A DNA stretch of 64,000 bases from UBA2402 sp044371005 (GCA_044371005.1 JBILUL010000006.1:9938-73937), one strand, 5' to 3'; shown: positions 16,505 through 25,850, counted from the first letter of the stretch. The notes: generated from the letters alone by a model not told the origin. Program-made: numbers and translations.

Positions 16505-17857
16505 ATGAACAATCAACGCATAGCTGCGTTCGTTACCGTGTGGATCATCAGTCTGGGGCACGCCCAGTGCCGTTCATTCGATCCTGCGGGACACATCCCG
16601 CTTCAAGACATCTCTCGTTCCGTCGGCGTCGCTGATCTCGACAACGACGGTGATCTAGACATTGTTGTGGGCGCGGAGTGCTGGCCAGGGCCCCCATGGG
16701 GTCGGCTCCGCACCTACTTCAACGACGGGTCAGGCCGGTTCACGTTGCAAAGTACTCATCAGAGTGCAAATCGCAATGCATGCGAGATGGTCATTGTCGA
16801 CATCGACGCTGATGGCTGGATGGACATTGTTGCGAGCAACGTCGGTGATGATCCGGGCAGGCTGGACGGTGTCTCCATCTGGCGAGGAACTGGTGGAGGA
16901 TTGCTAGAGGCGGAGCGAGACCTTGGTGAAGTGGAGCAGCCGACCGACATCGCAGTTGTCGACATCGATCGTGACGGGGTGCTTGATCTTGTGACGCCCA
17001 AATTCACTCGCTCGGGCGGAGTTCGCATTCTCCTCGGCCAGGGGGGCTTGCAGTTTTGCCCACCGTGGGACAATGGTGGCTGCGGAGTGCCGGATCTTCC
17101 AAGTGCCCAAATGACTAATCGAACAGCGATCGGTGATCTCAACAATGACGGAAAGCCGGACTATGTGACATCCAATTACGGTCGGAGTTTCCCGGACCAA
17201 GACCAGCAACTTCCGTCGGTCAGGGTGGTTTACACTGGGGACAACTTGGCTGATTCGCAAAACTGGATCACGCGGACGATCCAGCCGATCGTCAGCCCTC
17301 GCGACGTTTCGATCGAAGATGTTGACCGTGATGGTCGCCCGGAAGTGTTGGTGCTCAGTGAATCGGAGTTGTTTATCTACAGCCAGGACATCGAATCCGG
17401 AGTCACGTTGCAGCAGTCGATAACCTGTGGCGGCACCGCCTTCGGTATCCATGTCATGGACTTGAATGGTGATGGCTTTCCGGATCTGGTGGTGCCGCAG
17501 AATTCCGCATCACTGGTGCTTCTGCTCCTGAACGACGGTCGCGGACGCTTCGTCATCGAGGACAGCGTGCCCACGTCGTCGGGGCCGGATGAGGCTCGGT
17601 CCGGCGATTTCAACCGAGACGGGATTGATGACCTTGTCGTCGTGACAACCGCAGGGATTGACCTTTGGTTGGGTACCGGACTCTGGCATTGCGTCGCTGA
17701 CTTCAACCGTGACGGTGGGGTGGATGGTGGCGATGTGGTTGCCTTCTTCACGGCTTGGGAATCAGGTGCTTGCCAAGCGGACGCCAATCGCGATGGCGGC
17801 ACCGACTTTCCTGACGCGGAAACCTTTTTCGTGCTGTGGGAGCAGGGCGGATGTTGA
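16505..17857 (+). CDS. Secreted FG-GAP/VCBS repeat protein with GC-type dockerin tail
   Basis: This 450-residue exported protein has a short hydrophobic N-terminus (IAAFVTVWIISLGHAQC). Seven Asp-rich repeats follow, such as VADLDNDGDLDIVVG, DIDADGWMDIVAS and DLNNDGKPDYVTS, spaced about 50 residues apart. They are FG-GAP/VCBS blades expected to form a calcium-binding beta-propeller. The tail carries DFNRDGGVDGGDV and DANRDGGTDFPDA loops with FFxxWE helices and ends Gly-Gly-Cys. The ATG is preceded by AAAGGA; an in-frame ATG 30 codons upstream lies within the neighbouring dockerin remnant and is rejected. An adhesion or extracellular carbohydrate-binding role is typical of the fold, but the ligand is unknown. 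Confidence 0.85.
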   Translation: MNNQRIAAFVTVWIISLGHAQCRSFDPAGHIPLQDISRSVGVADLDNDGDLDIVVGAECWPGPPWGRLRTYFNDGSGRFTLQSTHQSANRNACEMVIVDIDADGWMDIVASNVGDDPGRLDGVSIWRGTGGGLLEAERDLGEVEQPTDIAVVDIDRDGVLDLVTPKFTRSGGVRILLGQGGLQFCPPWDNGGCGVPDLPSAQMTNRTAIGDLNNDGKPDYVTSNYGRSFPDQDQQLPSVRVVYTGDNLADSQNWITRTIQPIVSPRDVSIEDVDRDGRPEVLVLSESELFIYSQDIESGVTLQQSITCGGTAFGIHVMDLNGDGFPDLVVPQNSASLVLLLLNDGRGRFVIEDSVPTSSGPDEARSGDFNRDGIDDLVVVTTAGIDLWLGTGLWHCVADFNRDGGVDGGDVVAFFTAWESGACQADANRDGGTDFPDAETFFVLWEQGGC

Positions 17858-17870
17858 CCCGCTCCGTGCG

Positions 17871-18200
17871 ATGGCTGCCGGGTCGACGGAACGTATAACC
17901 CGAGTGGAAGATGTGCTCTACCGGGCGGGATACCCGTTGATAAGGGGGAATGGCGAGTATGCAAAGCCAAAGACCCGAATCACGACCGATGACACGATGG
18001 GCCGGATCATCGATCGTCATGCCCTTGGCACGACGTTGGGCACCGAGTTGGCACGCGCGGGCGTTGCCCCCGAGGTCGCCCAGCGCATCATGCGGCACAG
18101 CGATTACAAGACCACTTTGAAGCACTACACGGTCTTGGGTCTGACGGATACCGCCGCGGCGGTGGCGATGCTGCCCGGCATTTCCTGGCCCGGATCGGAG
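17871..18200 (+). pseudogene. Tyrosine recombinase (integrase) C-terminal remnant
   Basis: Only the C-terminal catalytic part of a phage-type integrase is left, starting 14 nt after the preceding gene. The segment DRHALGTTLGTELARAG matches the HxLRHTF helix of integrases, but the catalytic Arg of HxxR is Gly. The later RHSD His and the KHYTVL Tyr region are kept. The frame stays open into the adjacent tRNA-Ala, as is common where elements insert at tRNA 3' ends. The N-terminal arm-binding domain and the first catalytic Arg are absent, so it cannot be active. It marks an old integration site. Confidence 0.75.
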
Positions 18201-18393
18201 GCGGTCGCGGCGACGGGCACGACCGATTCAAGCCCCGCCAACCCCCCGCTATTCTCCCCGCGGATGTTGCGCGGAAAGGGGCAAAACAGCGCGGCATCGC
18301 GCGGCCACCCCCCCCACTGCGACACCCCACCCGCCAATGAAAAAACCCGCTGTTTTGCGGGTCAAAGCGATCAAGTGCGAGATAGTGCGAGAA

Positions 18394-18466
18394 TGGAGCG
18401 GAGGAGACTCGAACCCCTAACCCCTAGCTTGCAAAGCTAGTGCTCTACCAATTGAGCTACCGCCCC
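18394..18466 (-). tRNA. tRNA-Ala (anticodon UGC)
   Basis: This 73-nt cloverleaf has acceptor GGGGCGG paired with CCGCTCC (one G-U), a D-arm around GCTCAATTGGTAGAGC, an anticodon stem CTAGC/GCTAG with loop TTTGCAA giving TGC, and a T-arm AGGGG-TTCGAGT-CTCCT. The discriminator base is A and CCA is not encoded. It lies 47 nt downstream of sppA on the same strand. Its 3' end faces the integrase remnant. Confidence 0.96.
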
Positions 18467-18513
18467 GGAGGGTGGGAAGTGTAGCACACTCCCCACCGGT
18501 CGCCAACTGTTCG

Positions 18514-20295
18514 TCACTTGAAGATCAGCACCCGCGGCGAAACAAGCAGGACCTTCCCGTCCCGCATCTGCATCAGGGCACTCAGGGGGGCCCGGAGCTG
18601 CTCAAAGGTCTGTTCTCCAACGACTTCCCGGACCGTGCTGGCCAGGGGGGTGGGCAGGCTGCCGAACGCGCCCGGAGCCTGGCCCAGGAGGCCACCGCCG
18701 GCTGAGCCGAGCATGTCCTCGATCACTTCGGGGAGCGCCTTGGGGGCGGGGTAGTCGATCACTTCCACATCGCTCATCGAGAGCGACGTGGCAAGGTCGG
18801 AAATCGCATCATCCAGGCCACCGATCTGGTCGGCCATCTTCAGGCCAATCGCCAGGTCGCCCGTGAAGAGCCTGCCCTCGGCGGTCTTGGCCAGTTCGAT
18901 CCCCTTGCGGCCTGAAGTCACGCGCTTGGTGAAGAGGTCGTAGGTTTCGGTCATCTTGGTGCGGACGTGCTTGGCTTCATCTTCCGTCCACGCCGCGGCG
19001 GAGCTGAACATCGTCGACCGCGGGCCTCTGCCGCGGCTCACGACCTTCACCTGGAACTTGTCATACAGCCCCTGCATGGAGAGCTTGCCGCCCACCACGC
19101 CAATCGAGCCGACAATGCTCGACTCGGTGACATAGATGCGCTCACCTGCCACAGCGATGTAGTACCCGCCGGAGGCCGCCATGCCACCGATGCTGACCCA
19201 CACGGGCTTCACATCCGCCACGCGGCGGATCCCCTGCCAGATAATCTCACTCGCCGTCGCCGAGCCACCCGGTGAATCGATCCGCACCACCACGCCCTTG
19301 ATCTTCGACTCGTGCAGAATGTCCTCGAGCGCATTGCGAATCGTCCGGCTCCCCACTTCACCATCGCCGGAGAAGCCGCCCGTGGACTCGCCATCGACAA
19401 TCGCGCCATCGATGTGCAGCACGGCAATCGCCGGGCCCTTGGGCTCGTGCTTGGGTTCCTGGCCCAGAGTGGCCATCATCGTCAACGGGTTGGCGGTTTC
19501 GGGGTTGAACTTGCCCGGTGCGCCCGCTTCCACCTTCTCGATCGTCACCTTCTCGCCATACTGCTTCGAGAGTGAATCGATGTACTGGGGGAGATCGATC
19601 TCGGCATCGATGAGCCCGGCCTTCACGGCCTCGGAGGCATCGGCCATCCAGAGTTGTTCCATGGCCTTGTCGAGGCGAGCATCATCGAGTTTGCGGCCTG
19701 CGATCAAGCTGCGCCGGACATTGGCGTACATGCTGTCGAGCAGCTGGTTGATGTTCTGATCCCACTCCTTGCTCGGACCATTGCGGGCCATCTGCTCAGA
19801 TGCGCCCTTGTAGTCGCCCACCTGCACGTAGTTGGCCTTGACGCCGGCCCACGAGAGCGTATCGGCGAGGAACATCTCCTCCATGTAGATGCCCGAGAGC
19901 GACACAGCGCCGCCGCTCTGGCAGGCGACATGATCGGCGTAGCTGCCCAGCAGGAAGTCGGAGGTGTCGAACGATTCACCGAAGACGTGGACCTTCTTGC
20001 CGGCCTTGCGGGCGTGTGAGATGGCCTCGCCCAGCTCAGTCACCTGCGCGGTGGAGAGCTGGGCATCCTTGAGGCGGATGATGAGGCCCTTGGCGTCTGC
20101 ATCCTCGCCGACTGCCTCGATGGCATCGACGAGCTGGCGCAAGGTTGGGTCCTTTTCGTTGCCCATGAGCCACGCGAGCGGATTGGGCTTTTCGGTGGGC
20201 GTACCCGTGATTTCGAGCCACTGCAACTTGAGGTCCGCCGCGGCTGCAGACATGCACACCAACGACCCGGCAATCAACGCAATCATCCGATTCAT
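18514..20295 (-). CDS. sppA: Signal peptide peptidase SppA, double-domain form
   Basis: This 593-residue serine protease of the S49 family degrades cleaved signal peptides at the membrane or periplasm. It has the long two-domain form: the general-base Lys163 in VGDYKGASEQ lies in the N-terminal domain and the nucleophile Ser375 in GGMAASGGYY in the C-terminal domain, as in the Escherichia coli protein. DSPGGSATASE and the IVGSIGVVGGK strand are also typical. The N-terminus is a short signal or anchor (IALIAGSLVCMSAAAA). The start is the ATG right after AAGGGAG; another ATG three codons later is possible. It is followed by tRNA-Ala. Confidence 0.93.
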   Translation of the reverse strand: MNRMIALIAGSLVCMSAAAADLKLQWLEITGTPTEKPNPLAWLMGNEKDPTLRQLVDAIEAVGEDADAKGLIIRLKDAQLSTAQVTELGEAISHARKAGKKVHVFGESFDTSDFLLGSYADHVACQSGGAVSLSGIYMEEMFLADTLSWAGVKANYVQVGDYKGASEQMARNGPSKEWDQNINQLLDSMYANVRRSLIAGRKLDDARLDKAMEQLWMADASEAVKAGLIDAEIDLPQYIDSLSKQYGEKVTIEKVEAGAPGKFNPETANPLTMMATLGQEPKHEPKGPAIAVLHIDGAIVDGESTGGFSGDGEVGSRTIRNALEDILHESKIKGVVVRIDSPGGSATASEIIWQGIRRVADVKPVWVSIGGMAASGGYYIAVAGERIYVTESSIVGSIGVVGGKLSMQGLYDKFQVKVVSRGRGPRSTMFSSAAAWTEDEAKHVRTKMTETYDLFTKRVTSGRKGIELAKTAEGRLFTGDLAIGLKMADQIGGLDDAISDLATSLSMSDVEVIDYPAPKALPEVIEDMLGSAGGGLLGQAPGAFGSLPTPLASTVREVVGEQTFEQLRAPLSALMQMRDGKVLLVSPRVLIFK

Positions 20296-20402
20296 GCACT
20301 CCCTTTCGTACAAGACCAACCAGTTCTGTCAGTAGGTTTCCCCAACTCCATCCCCCGACCCACCCCGCCTCCCCGCTCCCCCCACCGCCTTCGCCCCACC
20401 CA

Positions 20403-21647
20403 TCACTTGGATTCAGGCAGGATCGACTGGATCACATATCGGTAGAACTTCGACTGGGCATCGCCTTCGCGGGCCCATCGCCAGACAATCACCAGGTCGT
20501 GCTCCCGATCCACCCAGATGGAGTTGCCGCCTGCTCCCTGGGCTGAAAACGCACTTGCCGGTGAACCCAGCCAACGCGTCTTGGTATTGAGCCACCAGAG
20601 GTACCCGTACTCGGGGTTCTTCCCCTGCAGTTTGGTGGCTTCATCGAGCCAGGCCTTTGAAATCACCTGCGTGTCAGCCCAGCGGCCTTCTCGCAGGATC
20701 AGCAGCCCGAAACGAGCATGGTCGAGGGTGCTGATCCACAGGCCACCCCCCCACCGCGTGCCGCCGCTGATCGAGGGCATCTTCGTTCCGTCCACATCCA
20801 CCATCGCATTGTCGTACGCGTGGTAGACCCAGGAGTTCGAGGCGCCGATTGGATCCATGATCTCGGTCTTGAGCACCTCGGGCAGCGGCCGCTTCCACAG
20901 CCGCAGCATCGAGAGTGCCATCCGATTGATCCGCACATCGTTGTACTCGTAGAAGCTTCCCGGCTCCTGGATGTCTCGAGGCTTTGACGCGGCGTTGCCG
21001 AAGGCCTCCTTGCCGATGAACGTGCTGGGCTTGGAGAACAGCGTTCCCTCCCACTCGCTCGTCTGCGTCACGTGGTGCCGCCACGTGACCTTGGCATTGT
21101 GCTCGCTGTCATAGCCCCCATCGTGCACGCGCTCTGCCACGCGTTCATCCACATTGCCGATCAGCCCGCGATCAATCGTCAGCCCCAGCAGCGTTGAGAG
21201 GTAGCTCTTGGCAACGCTGAATGTGGGATCCACCGCTTCCACATCGCCAAATTCCGCGACGATGTAGCCGTGACGCAGCACTACACAGTTGCTGTCGGCT
21301 CGCGTCTTGGGCAGCGGCCCCAGCGGCGTACCGAAGATCTTGGCCTGCGTCGAGAAGTCCTTGGGCATGTCGTTGACCTGCTGCTTCGCCCAAGCCATCG
21401 CCTCGGCGAGCTTCGCAGGATCAAACCCCAGTTCCGCGGGCGTGCGCCGTTCCCACGAACCCTTGGGCGGCACATAGGCCGGCACACTCTTGGCCGCGGC
21501 AGGGTCGGCGGCTGTTGCCGGTGCCGTTGCCTGTGCGAAGGCATCCCCCGCGCCGGTTGCCAGCAGCATCGCCGCGGCGACACCAAAGCCAATGCCAGTG
21601 GCCCGACGCCGCGGGAAGAACGAACTGAGCGTGCACAGGAGCTTCAT
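20403..21647 (-). CDS. Exported serine hydrolase, beta-lactamase/PBP-like (class C fold)
   Basis: This protein of about 414 residues has a signal sequence ending near GDAFAQA. The domain is of the class C beta-lactamase/esterase superfamily: the catalytic tetrad is SVAK in DPTFSVAKSYL, the second motif is YEYND (YxN), and a GAGGNS segment occupies the third box. The GYLWWLN and SIWVD strands are typical of the family. The ATG at the signal peptide is preferred; a longer frame would add 31 residues with no signal character. It is probably periplasmic. Unlike the hydrolase near 9 kb it has no dockerin tail. The substrate is unknown; cell-wall peptide, ester or amide are possible. Confidence 0.82.
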   Translation of the reverse strand: MKLLCTLSSFFPRRRATGIGFGVAAAMLLATGAGDAFAQATAPATAADPAAAKSVPAYVPPKGSWERRTPAELGFDPAKLAEAMAWAKQQVNDMPKDFSTQAKIFGTPLGPLPKTRADSNCVVLRHGYIVAEFGDVEAVDPTFSVAKSYLSTLLGLTIDRGLIGNVDERVAERVHDGGYDSEHNAKVTWRHHVTQTSEWEGTLFSKPSTFIGKEAFGNAASKPRDIQEPGSFYEYNDVRINRMALSMLRLWKRPLPEVLKTEIMDPIGASNSWVYHAYDNAMVDVDGTKMPSISGGTRWGGGLWISTLDHARFGLLILREGRWADTQVISKAWLDEATKLQGKNPEYGYLWWLNTKTRWLGSPASAFSAQGAGGNSIWVDREHDLVIVWRWAREGDAQSKFYRYVIQSILPESK

Positions 21648-21896
21648 AGATGGGCAAAGGATACCAGCCCGGCACCGCTCACAACGCAAAGGGCCATCAC
21701 AAGATCGCTCGCCCCCTTTTCCCTTCCCTGCTCCCACCATTTCCCTTGAAGACTCCTCAGTTTGCCCGATGGAACCGTTCTGGGCAGGGATGAAAGGAAC
21801 ATGGGACCCGCGATGAAATCGCTTGGATGACTCCTGTGATCTGGCCCTTCCTCAGCTCTTCATCGCCCTCTCACGGCTCTGTCGCTCTCTCTTGAC

Positions 21897-21973
21897 TCAT
21901 CCTGTCCATCCTGTCTATCCATGTTTTCCTCCGAGAAGGAATGGAACATGGATGGACAGGATAGACAGGATGA
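21897..21973. repeat. Palindromic intergenic repeat with 29-nt arms, copy 1
   Basis: The arms 21897-21925 and 21945-21973 are inverted copies matching at 27 of 29 positions, built from 9-nt ATCCTGTC(C/T) units and ending in ATCCATGTT. The loop contains TTCCT/AGGAA. The left arm is identical to the reverse complement of 62335-62363 in the second copy. It lies in a 418-bp gap between two minus-strand genes that otherwise shows no gene. Confidence 0.85.
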
Positions 21974-22065
21974 AAGACATGAAGCAGTGAGAGCACGACG
22001 GGAAGTTCGCAAGGCGAAAGTGAAGGAGAGCGTTGATGACGCGTTTGCCATGCGCAACACGCGCC

Positions 22066-22482
22066 TCATTCGTACCCCAGGCCCTTCAGATCGTCCTCAT
22101 CCAGACCGAACTGATGCCCCATCTCGTGCAGCAGGGTCACCATGATCTCCTCGTAGATCAGATCGTCGGCTTCGGGCTGGTCCCAGCCACCGGCCAGCGC
22201 GATGATGCCCATCCGAAACAACGTGATCTCACTTGGAAGATCGACATCGTTGAGTGAACGCTCGGTGAAGGCGATACCCGAGTGCAATCCGCAGAGTTCA
22301 TCGAGTTCTGGCAGCGTGCCATCCTCTTCGCGGAACTCCTCAAGCACATCCGGCGCGGGATGATCTTCCACGATCACCGGGACTTCATCCAGCAGTTTGC
22401 GCAGATCTGAAGGCAGCGACTCGATCGCCTCCTCCAGAAGCTCATCAAACCGCTCGCGCTCTTCGTCGGTAGGCAGTTCCAT
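22066..22482 (-). CDS. Minimal zincin-like metallopeptidase family protein
   Basis: This small acidic cytosolic protein of 138 residues ends in a zinc-binding helix HEMGHQFGLDEDDL, the signature of the minimal matrix-metalloprotease-like family (Pfam 'Zincin_1'). The preceding blocks ESLPSDLRKLLDEVPVIVED and ITLFRMGI also match that family. Function in bacteria is not established. It overlaps no neighbour and sits 7 nt after the stop of the upstream zinc-ribbon membrane gene, so the two may be co-transcribed. Confidence 0.88.
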   Translation of the reverse strand: MELPTDEERERFDELLEEAIESLPSDLRKLLDEVPVIVEDHPAPDVLEEFREEDGTLPELDELCGLHSGIAFTERSLNDVDLPSEITLFRMGIIALAGGWDQPEADDLIYEEIMVTLLHEMGHQFGLDEDDLKGLGYE

Positions 22483-22489
22483 GGTGCAT

Positions 22490-23467
22490 TCACCGGGTCC
22501 AGACGCGGCTTGGCCGCTCCGACGCGGCGGTCCGAGCGGGGCTCAGCAGTTCACTCAGCGAAAGCGGCGCCGACCCCACCACACGCCGCATCCGCAGACA
22601 ATCCATCGCGATCCCCGTCAGCCCGATCAGGAAGAACACATACCCGATCGAGCAGAAGATGCCGCCGATCATCGAGAGCAGTTCGGCACTCCCCAGCGAA
22701 GCTCCCAGAATGCCAAGCAAGTGGCCCAGTGCAGGCAAGCTGAGCACGAAGGCAACCGCTCGCATCGTTTGGCGATCGACCATGCCTTCACGCATCAGCA
22801 GGCAGCGGGCGGCGAGCATGCGGGCGTTGGGCCGCAGCAGCACCAGAATGGCCATCATGAGAATGTCGACGACCACCGAGGCCAAGCCAAAGACATCACC
22901 CCGGGCGGCGATCCACCACGCTCCGGCATCGGGCGCGACCGCCGCGGCTCGGGCAAAGAGGACCAGCGCAAAGACCAGCGGCAGATACAGCGCACACCCC
23001 ACCCACGCCATCACCAGCCCGGCCCTTGGCATCCCATCGTGCGGACGGATCAGGACGGCAGAGCCCAGGCCTGAGAGGAGGACGAGCATCGGGACGGCAA
23101 GGCGCATCCAGCTGCCGGGCGCGAGCACCGGCGCGGCGGGGTCGACCAGGGCGACCATGCGGACCAGCCAGGCAATCGATGCCGCGGCGAGGGCGGCGAC
23201 CGACCAGATGACAATGCCCGCGGCCGTCAGCTTCGGATGGAAAATCGGCTGAAGTTCAGTGGCCCTGGGGTCGACGACGGCCAGAATGGTGGCTCGCATC
23301 GGCATGCCGCATTCCGGGCAGGAGCCACGGATGGTGAGGCCTTTGAGGTTGTAGCGGCAGCGGATGCAGGGAAGATCGCCCCCCAGTTCCAGCGCGAGGG
23401 GCAATGCCGCGGACGCTCTGGTCCGCTCGTCGGGCAGTCTGGATGGAGCGGGCTCTCTCTCTTCCAT
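22490..23467 (-). CDS. Membrane protein with N-terminal CxxC...CPECG zinc ribbon
   Basis: This is a protein of about 325 residues. Near residue 35 there is a zinc-ribbon-like motif CIRCRYNLKGL...CPECGMP, followed by six or so hydrophobic helices (for example IVIWSVAALAAASIAWLV and IVLSLPALGHLLGILG-type segments). This layout, a cytosolic ribbon plus helices, is frequent in Phycisphaerae and has no known function. The start is taken at the ATG of MEEREPAPS; the longer frame would overlap the divergent fahA start. Its stop is 7 nt before the metallopeptidase gene. Confidence 0.7.
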   Translation of the reverse strand: MEEREPAPSRLPDERTRASAALPLALELGGDLPCIRCRYNLKGLTIRGSCPECGMPMRATILAVVDPRATELQPIFHPKLTAAGIVIWSVAALAAASIAWLVRMVALVDPAAPVLAPGSWMRLAVPMLVLLSGLGSAVLIRPHDGMPRAGLVMAWVGCALYLPLVFALVLFARAAAVAPDAGAWWIAARGDVFGLASVVVDILMMAILVLLRPNARMLAARCLLMREGMVDRQTMRAVAFVLSLPALGHLLGILGASLGSAELLSMIGGIFCSIGYVFFLIGLTGIAMDCLRMRRVVGSAPLSLSELLSPARTAASERPSRVWTR

Positions 23468-23551
23468 GGGTCGTTGAACCGCAAGGATAGACCCCGATGT
23501 GCCCGGGACCGCCAACTCCGAGCCTTGGCGCGACTTATGCTTGCAGCAGCC

Positions 23552-24883
23552 ATGCCTCACCTTGACCATACCCACGACCCCAAGGCCCAGAGTTGGATCG
23601 AATCGGCGAACGATGCCGCGTGCGATTTCCCGCTCCAGAGCCTTCCCTACTGCACCTTCAGCTGCCCATCACGCGGCTTGACCACCCCTGTTCCGGGGGT
23701 GGCAATCGGGGACCGGGTGGTGGATCTTCGAGCCCTCGCCGCGGCTTCGCTTTTGCCCGGCGTCTCCGCCGCGGCAACGGTGAACACCATCGCCGCGCTG
23801 CCCGCGGCGGCCCGCCGAGCCCTGCGCCATGCCCTCTTTGCACTCCTGAGCCGCGACAACCACTCGCTGCGCGATAATCCCGGGCTCATCAATGCGGCGG
23901 TGCATTTCAGCAAGGATGTCACCTTCGATCTTCCCTGCCGCATCGAGAACTACACCGATTTCTACGCGAGCATCAACCATGCCTCGACGGTGGGCGCGAT
24001 GTTCCGCCCCGATCAGCCGCTGCTCCCCAACTACAAGCACGTGCCCATCGGCTATCACGGCCGCGCTTCCTCGCTTGTGCCCAGCGGCACGCCGATCAAG
24101 CGTCCCCGGGGCCAGCAGGCTCCACCGGATGCCAGCCCCGCTGATGGCCCGAGTTTTGGCCCCTGCAAGCTGATGGACTACGAGCTCGAAGTGGGCTGTG
24201 TGATTGCACAGGGCAACGACCTTGGCTCGCCGATTCCGCTCTCTCAGACTCGCGATCACATGCTGGGTCTGTGCATGGTGAATGACTGGTCGGCACGCGA
24301 CATCCAGAAGTGGGAATACCAGCCTCTGGGGCCGTTCCTTGCGAAGAACTTTGCGACGACGGTCTCACCGTTTGTGGTGACGACTGATGCGCTCGAACCC
24401 TTCCGGTGCGCCGGGTCGCCCCGCGGCAGCGCGGACCCTGCACCGCTCAGCTACCTCACCGATGCGCAGGATAAGAACGAAGGTGGCTTCGACATCACGC
24501 TGGAAGCGTGGCTGCAGACGCCTGCGATGCGGGCGGCGGGAACACCGGCGGTGAAGATCTCCGGTGGGCCGACGTTCGCCGCGATGTTCTGGACGTTCGG
24601 CCAGATGATCGCGCACCACACCAGCAACGGCTGCAACTTCAAGCCCGGCGACCTGATTGCCAGCGGCACGGTGAGCGGGACCACGCGTGACACGCGCGGG
24701 TGTCTGCTGGAACTTACCTGGGACGCAGCGGGCAAGCCCCGGATTCCGCTCTCTCTCCCCGGCGGCGAGCAGCGCACCTTCCTTGCGGATGGGGACCTGC
24801 TCATCATCAAGGGATACTGCGAGAAGGCTGGGTACCGGCGCGTGGGCATTGGGTCGTGCGAGGGGACGATTGTCGGTGCCTGA
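23552..24883 (+). CDS. fahA: Fumarylacetoacetase
   Basis: This enzyme of about 443 residues hydrolyses fumarylacetoacetate to fumarate and acetoacetate, the last step of tyrosine/homogentisate breakdown. Family blocks are intact: the N-terminal FPLQSLPYCTF, TDFYASINHA (metal-binding Asp and catalytic His region), GYHGRASSLVPSGTP, MDYELEVG (two Glu ligands), NDWSARDIQKWEYQPLG and SGTVSGT. The length matches the eukaryotic-type enzyme of about 420 residues. An alternative ATG five codons upstream would add LAAA. No homogentisate dioxygenase or maleylacetoacetate isomerase gene is nearby, so the pathway is not clustered here. Confidence 0.95.
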   Translation: MPHLDHTHDPKAQSWIESANDAACDFPLQSLPYCTFSCPSRGLTTPVPGVAIGDRVVDLRALAAASLLPGVSAAATVNTIAALPAAARRALRHALFALLSRDNHSLRDNPGLINAAVHFSKDVTFDLPCRIENYTDFYASINHASTVGAMFRPDQPLLPNYKHVPIGYHGRASSLVPSGTPIKRPRGQQAPPDASPADGPSFGPCKLMDYELEVGCVIAQGNDLGSPIPLSQTRDHMLGLCMVNDWSARDIQKWEYQPLGPFLAKNFATTVSPFVVTTDALEPFRCAGSPRGSADPAPLSYLTDAQDKNEGGFDITLEAWLQTPAMRAAGTPAVKISGGPTFAAMFWTFGQMIAHHTSNGCNFKPGDLIASGTVSGTTRDTRGCLLELTWDAAGKPRIPLSLPGGEQRTFLADGDLLIIKGYCEKAGYRRVGIGSCEGTIVGA

Positions 24884-24946
24884 GCCTTCGCCAGCCTCTT
24901 GAATCTCGCGAGCCAACGAAGCGGTAGACTCTTCGGGAGCCGCCGA

Positions 24947-25510
24947 ATGAACCTCCTTGTCCAATTCCTTGGCCAATTCCGAGATGAACAGATTGCGTTC
25001 GTTGTCGTCTCGCTGGTTGCATTCTTTGGGATCAGTCTGGTGGCCGCGGTGCAGCGAGGCTCCAAAGGTGGCCCTCGCGATCAATGTGGTGCGTGCGGAT
25101 ACTCGACTGTTGGCCTCGGGCCAGAGGCCCCTTGCCCTGAATGCGGTTCTCCCCAGGAAATCAAGCTGCCCAGCAAATGGCGCATTCGTCCGTACTCCGC
25201 GAGGAGTATCGCCGCAGCATTGGCCCTCTACGCATTGACATTTCCCGCGGCCGAAGCACTGATCTGGTTCTCCGTGACCGCCGGATACATCCGGGACGGC
25301 TTCAGCGCGGCGCAGGCGGCGGCGTTGATGCCGTCTCGTGAGCTTGCCGACTATTCGCTCTACCACTTTGCGCCAATCCCGTTCTTTGCGACCCTGCTGA
25401 ACCCGCTCTTTCTTCGATACAAGCAGCCAAAGAGAGCACCGGCTCTCATGGTTCTCTTCACCAGCTCCACTTTGGCGCTGACCTGCCTGTACTATTTCAT
25501 CTGGTGGTAA
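24947..25510 (+). CDS. Membrane protein with zinc-ribbon motif, hypothetical
   Basis: This protein of about 187 residues has one N-terminal hydrophobic segment (IAFVVVSLVAFFGISLVAAV), a zinc-ribbon-like CGACGYSTVGL...CPECGSP near residue 50, then three or four further helices. It follows fahA by 63 nt. GGAG lies about 9 nt upstream of the ATG. The architecture parallels the protein at 22.5-23.5 kb. Function is not known. Confidence 0.65.
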   Translation: MNLLVQFLGQFRDEQIAFVVVSLVAFFGISLVAAVQRGSKGGPRDQCGACGYSTVGLGPEAPCPECGSPQEIKLPSKWRIRPYSARSIAAALALYALTFPAAEALIWFSVTAGYIRDGFSAAQAAALMPSRELADYSLYHFAPIPFFATLLNPLFLRYKQPKRAPALMVLFTSSTLALTCLYYFIWW

Positions 25511-25749
25511 GGTCACGAGTCATCGCCGATGATGCAAACTGCATCCGGGGCGTGGAAGCACTCATGAATGACTCATTCAGCATGACCTTCGACTGATTGC
25601 AAGGACGGTGCGAGCCGAACACCGAAGCTCGCTTGGCATCGCCTTCGCCGCGGCCACAGACCGGCCACTCCCCTGGGGAAGCTCGAACGCAATGATGCTG
25701 CAGACTGCAAGACTGCTCGTGGAATAGTGTTCAGCGTGATTCCCACGAT

Positions 25750-25850
25750 GACCCCTGTCGGGGTCTTGGGAATAGCGCCGTATTTCTCCGGTGGTGTGGT
25801 CGCAGAGCCGACGACACCACCGGCTATGCTCGGTCGAGCCCTTGCGGGCT
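25750..25850 (-). repeat. Three-hairpin intergenic repeat, copy B
   Basis: Read on the minus strand, the order is AGCCC-GCAA-GGGCT (25837-25850), CCGGTGGTGT...ACACCACCGG (25788-25823) and GACCCC-GACA-GGGGTC (25750-25765). Order and spacing match copy A near 16.2 kb, and both share the TAGCCGGTGG core. The surrounding 365-bp gap between fahA's downstream gene and the kinase gene has no plausible CDS. Confidence 0.7.

Noticed and set aside
17658..18440. A single long ORF joining the FG-GAP region, integrase segment and tRNA region
   Set aside because: Its first part overlaps a real gene in another frame and the last part crosses tRNA-Ala; only the middle resembles an integrase.
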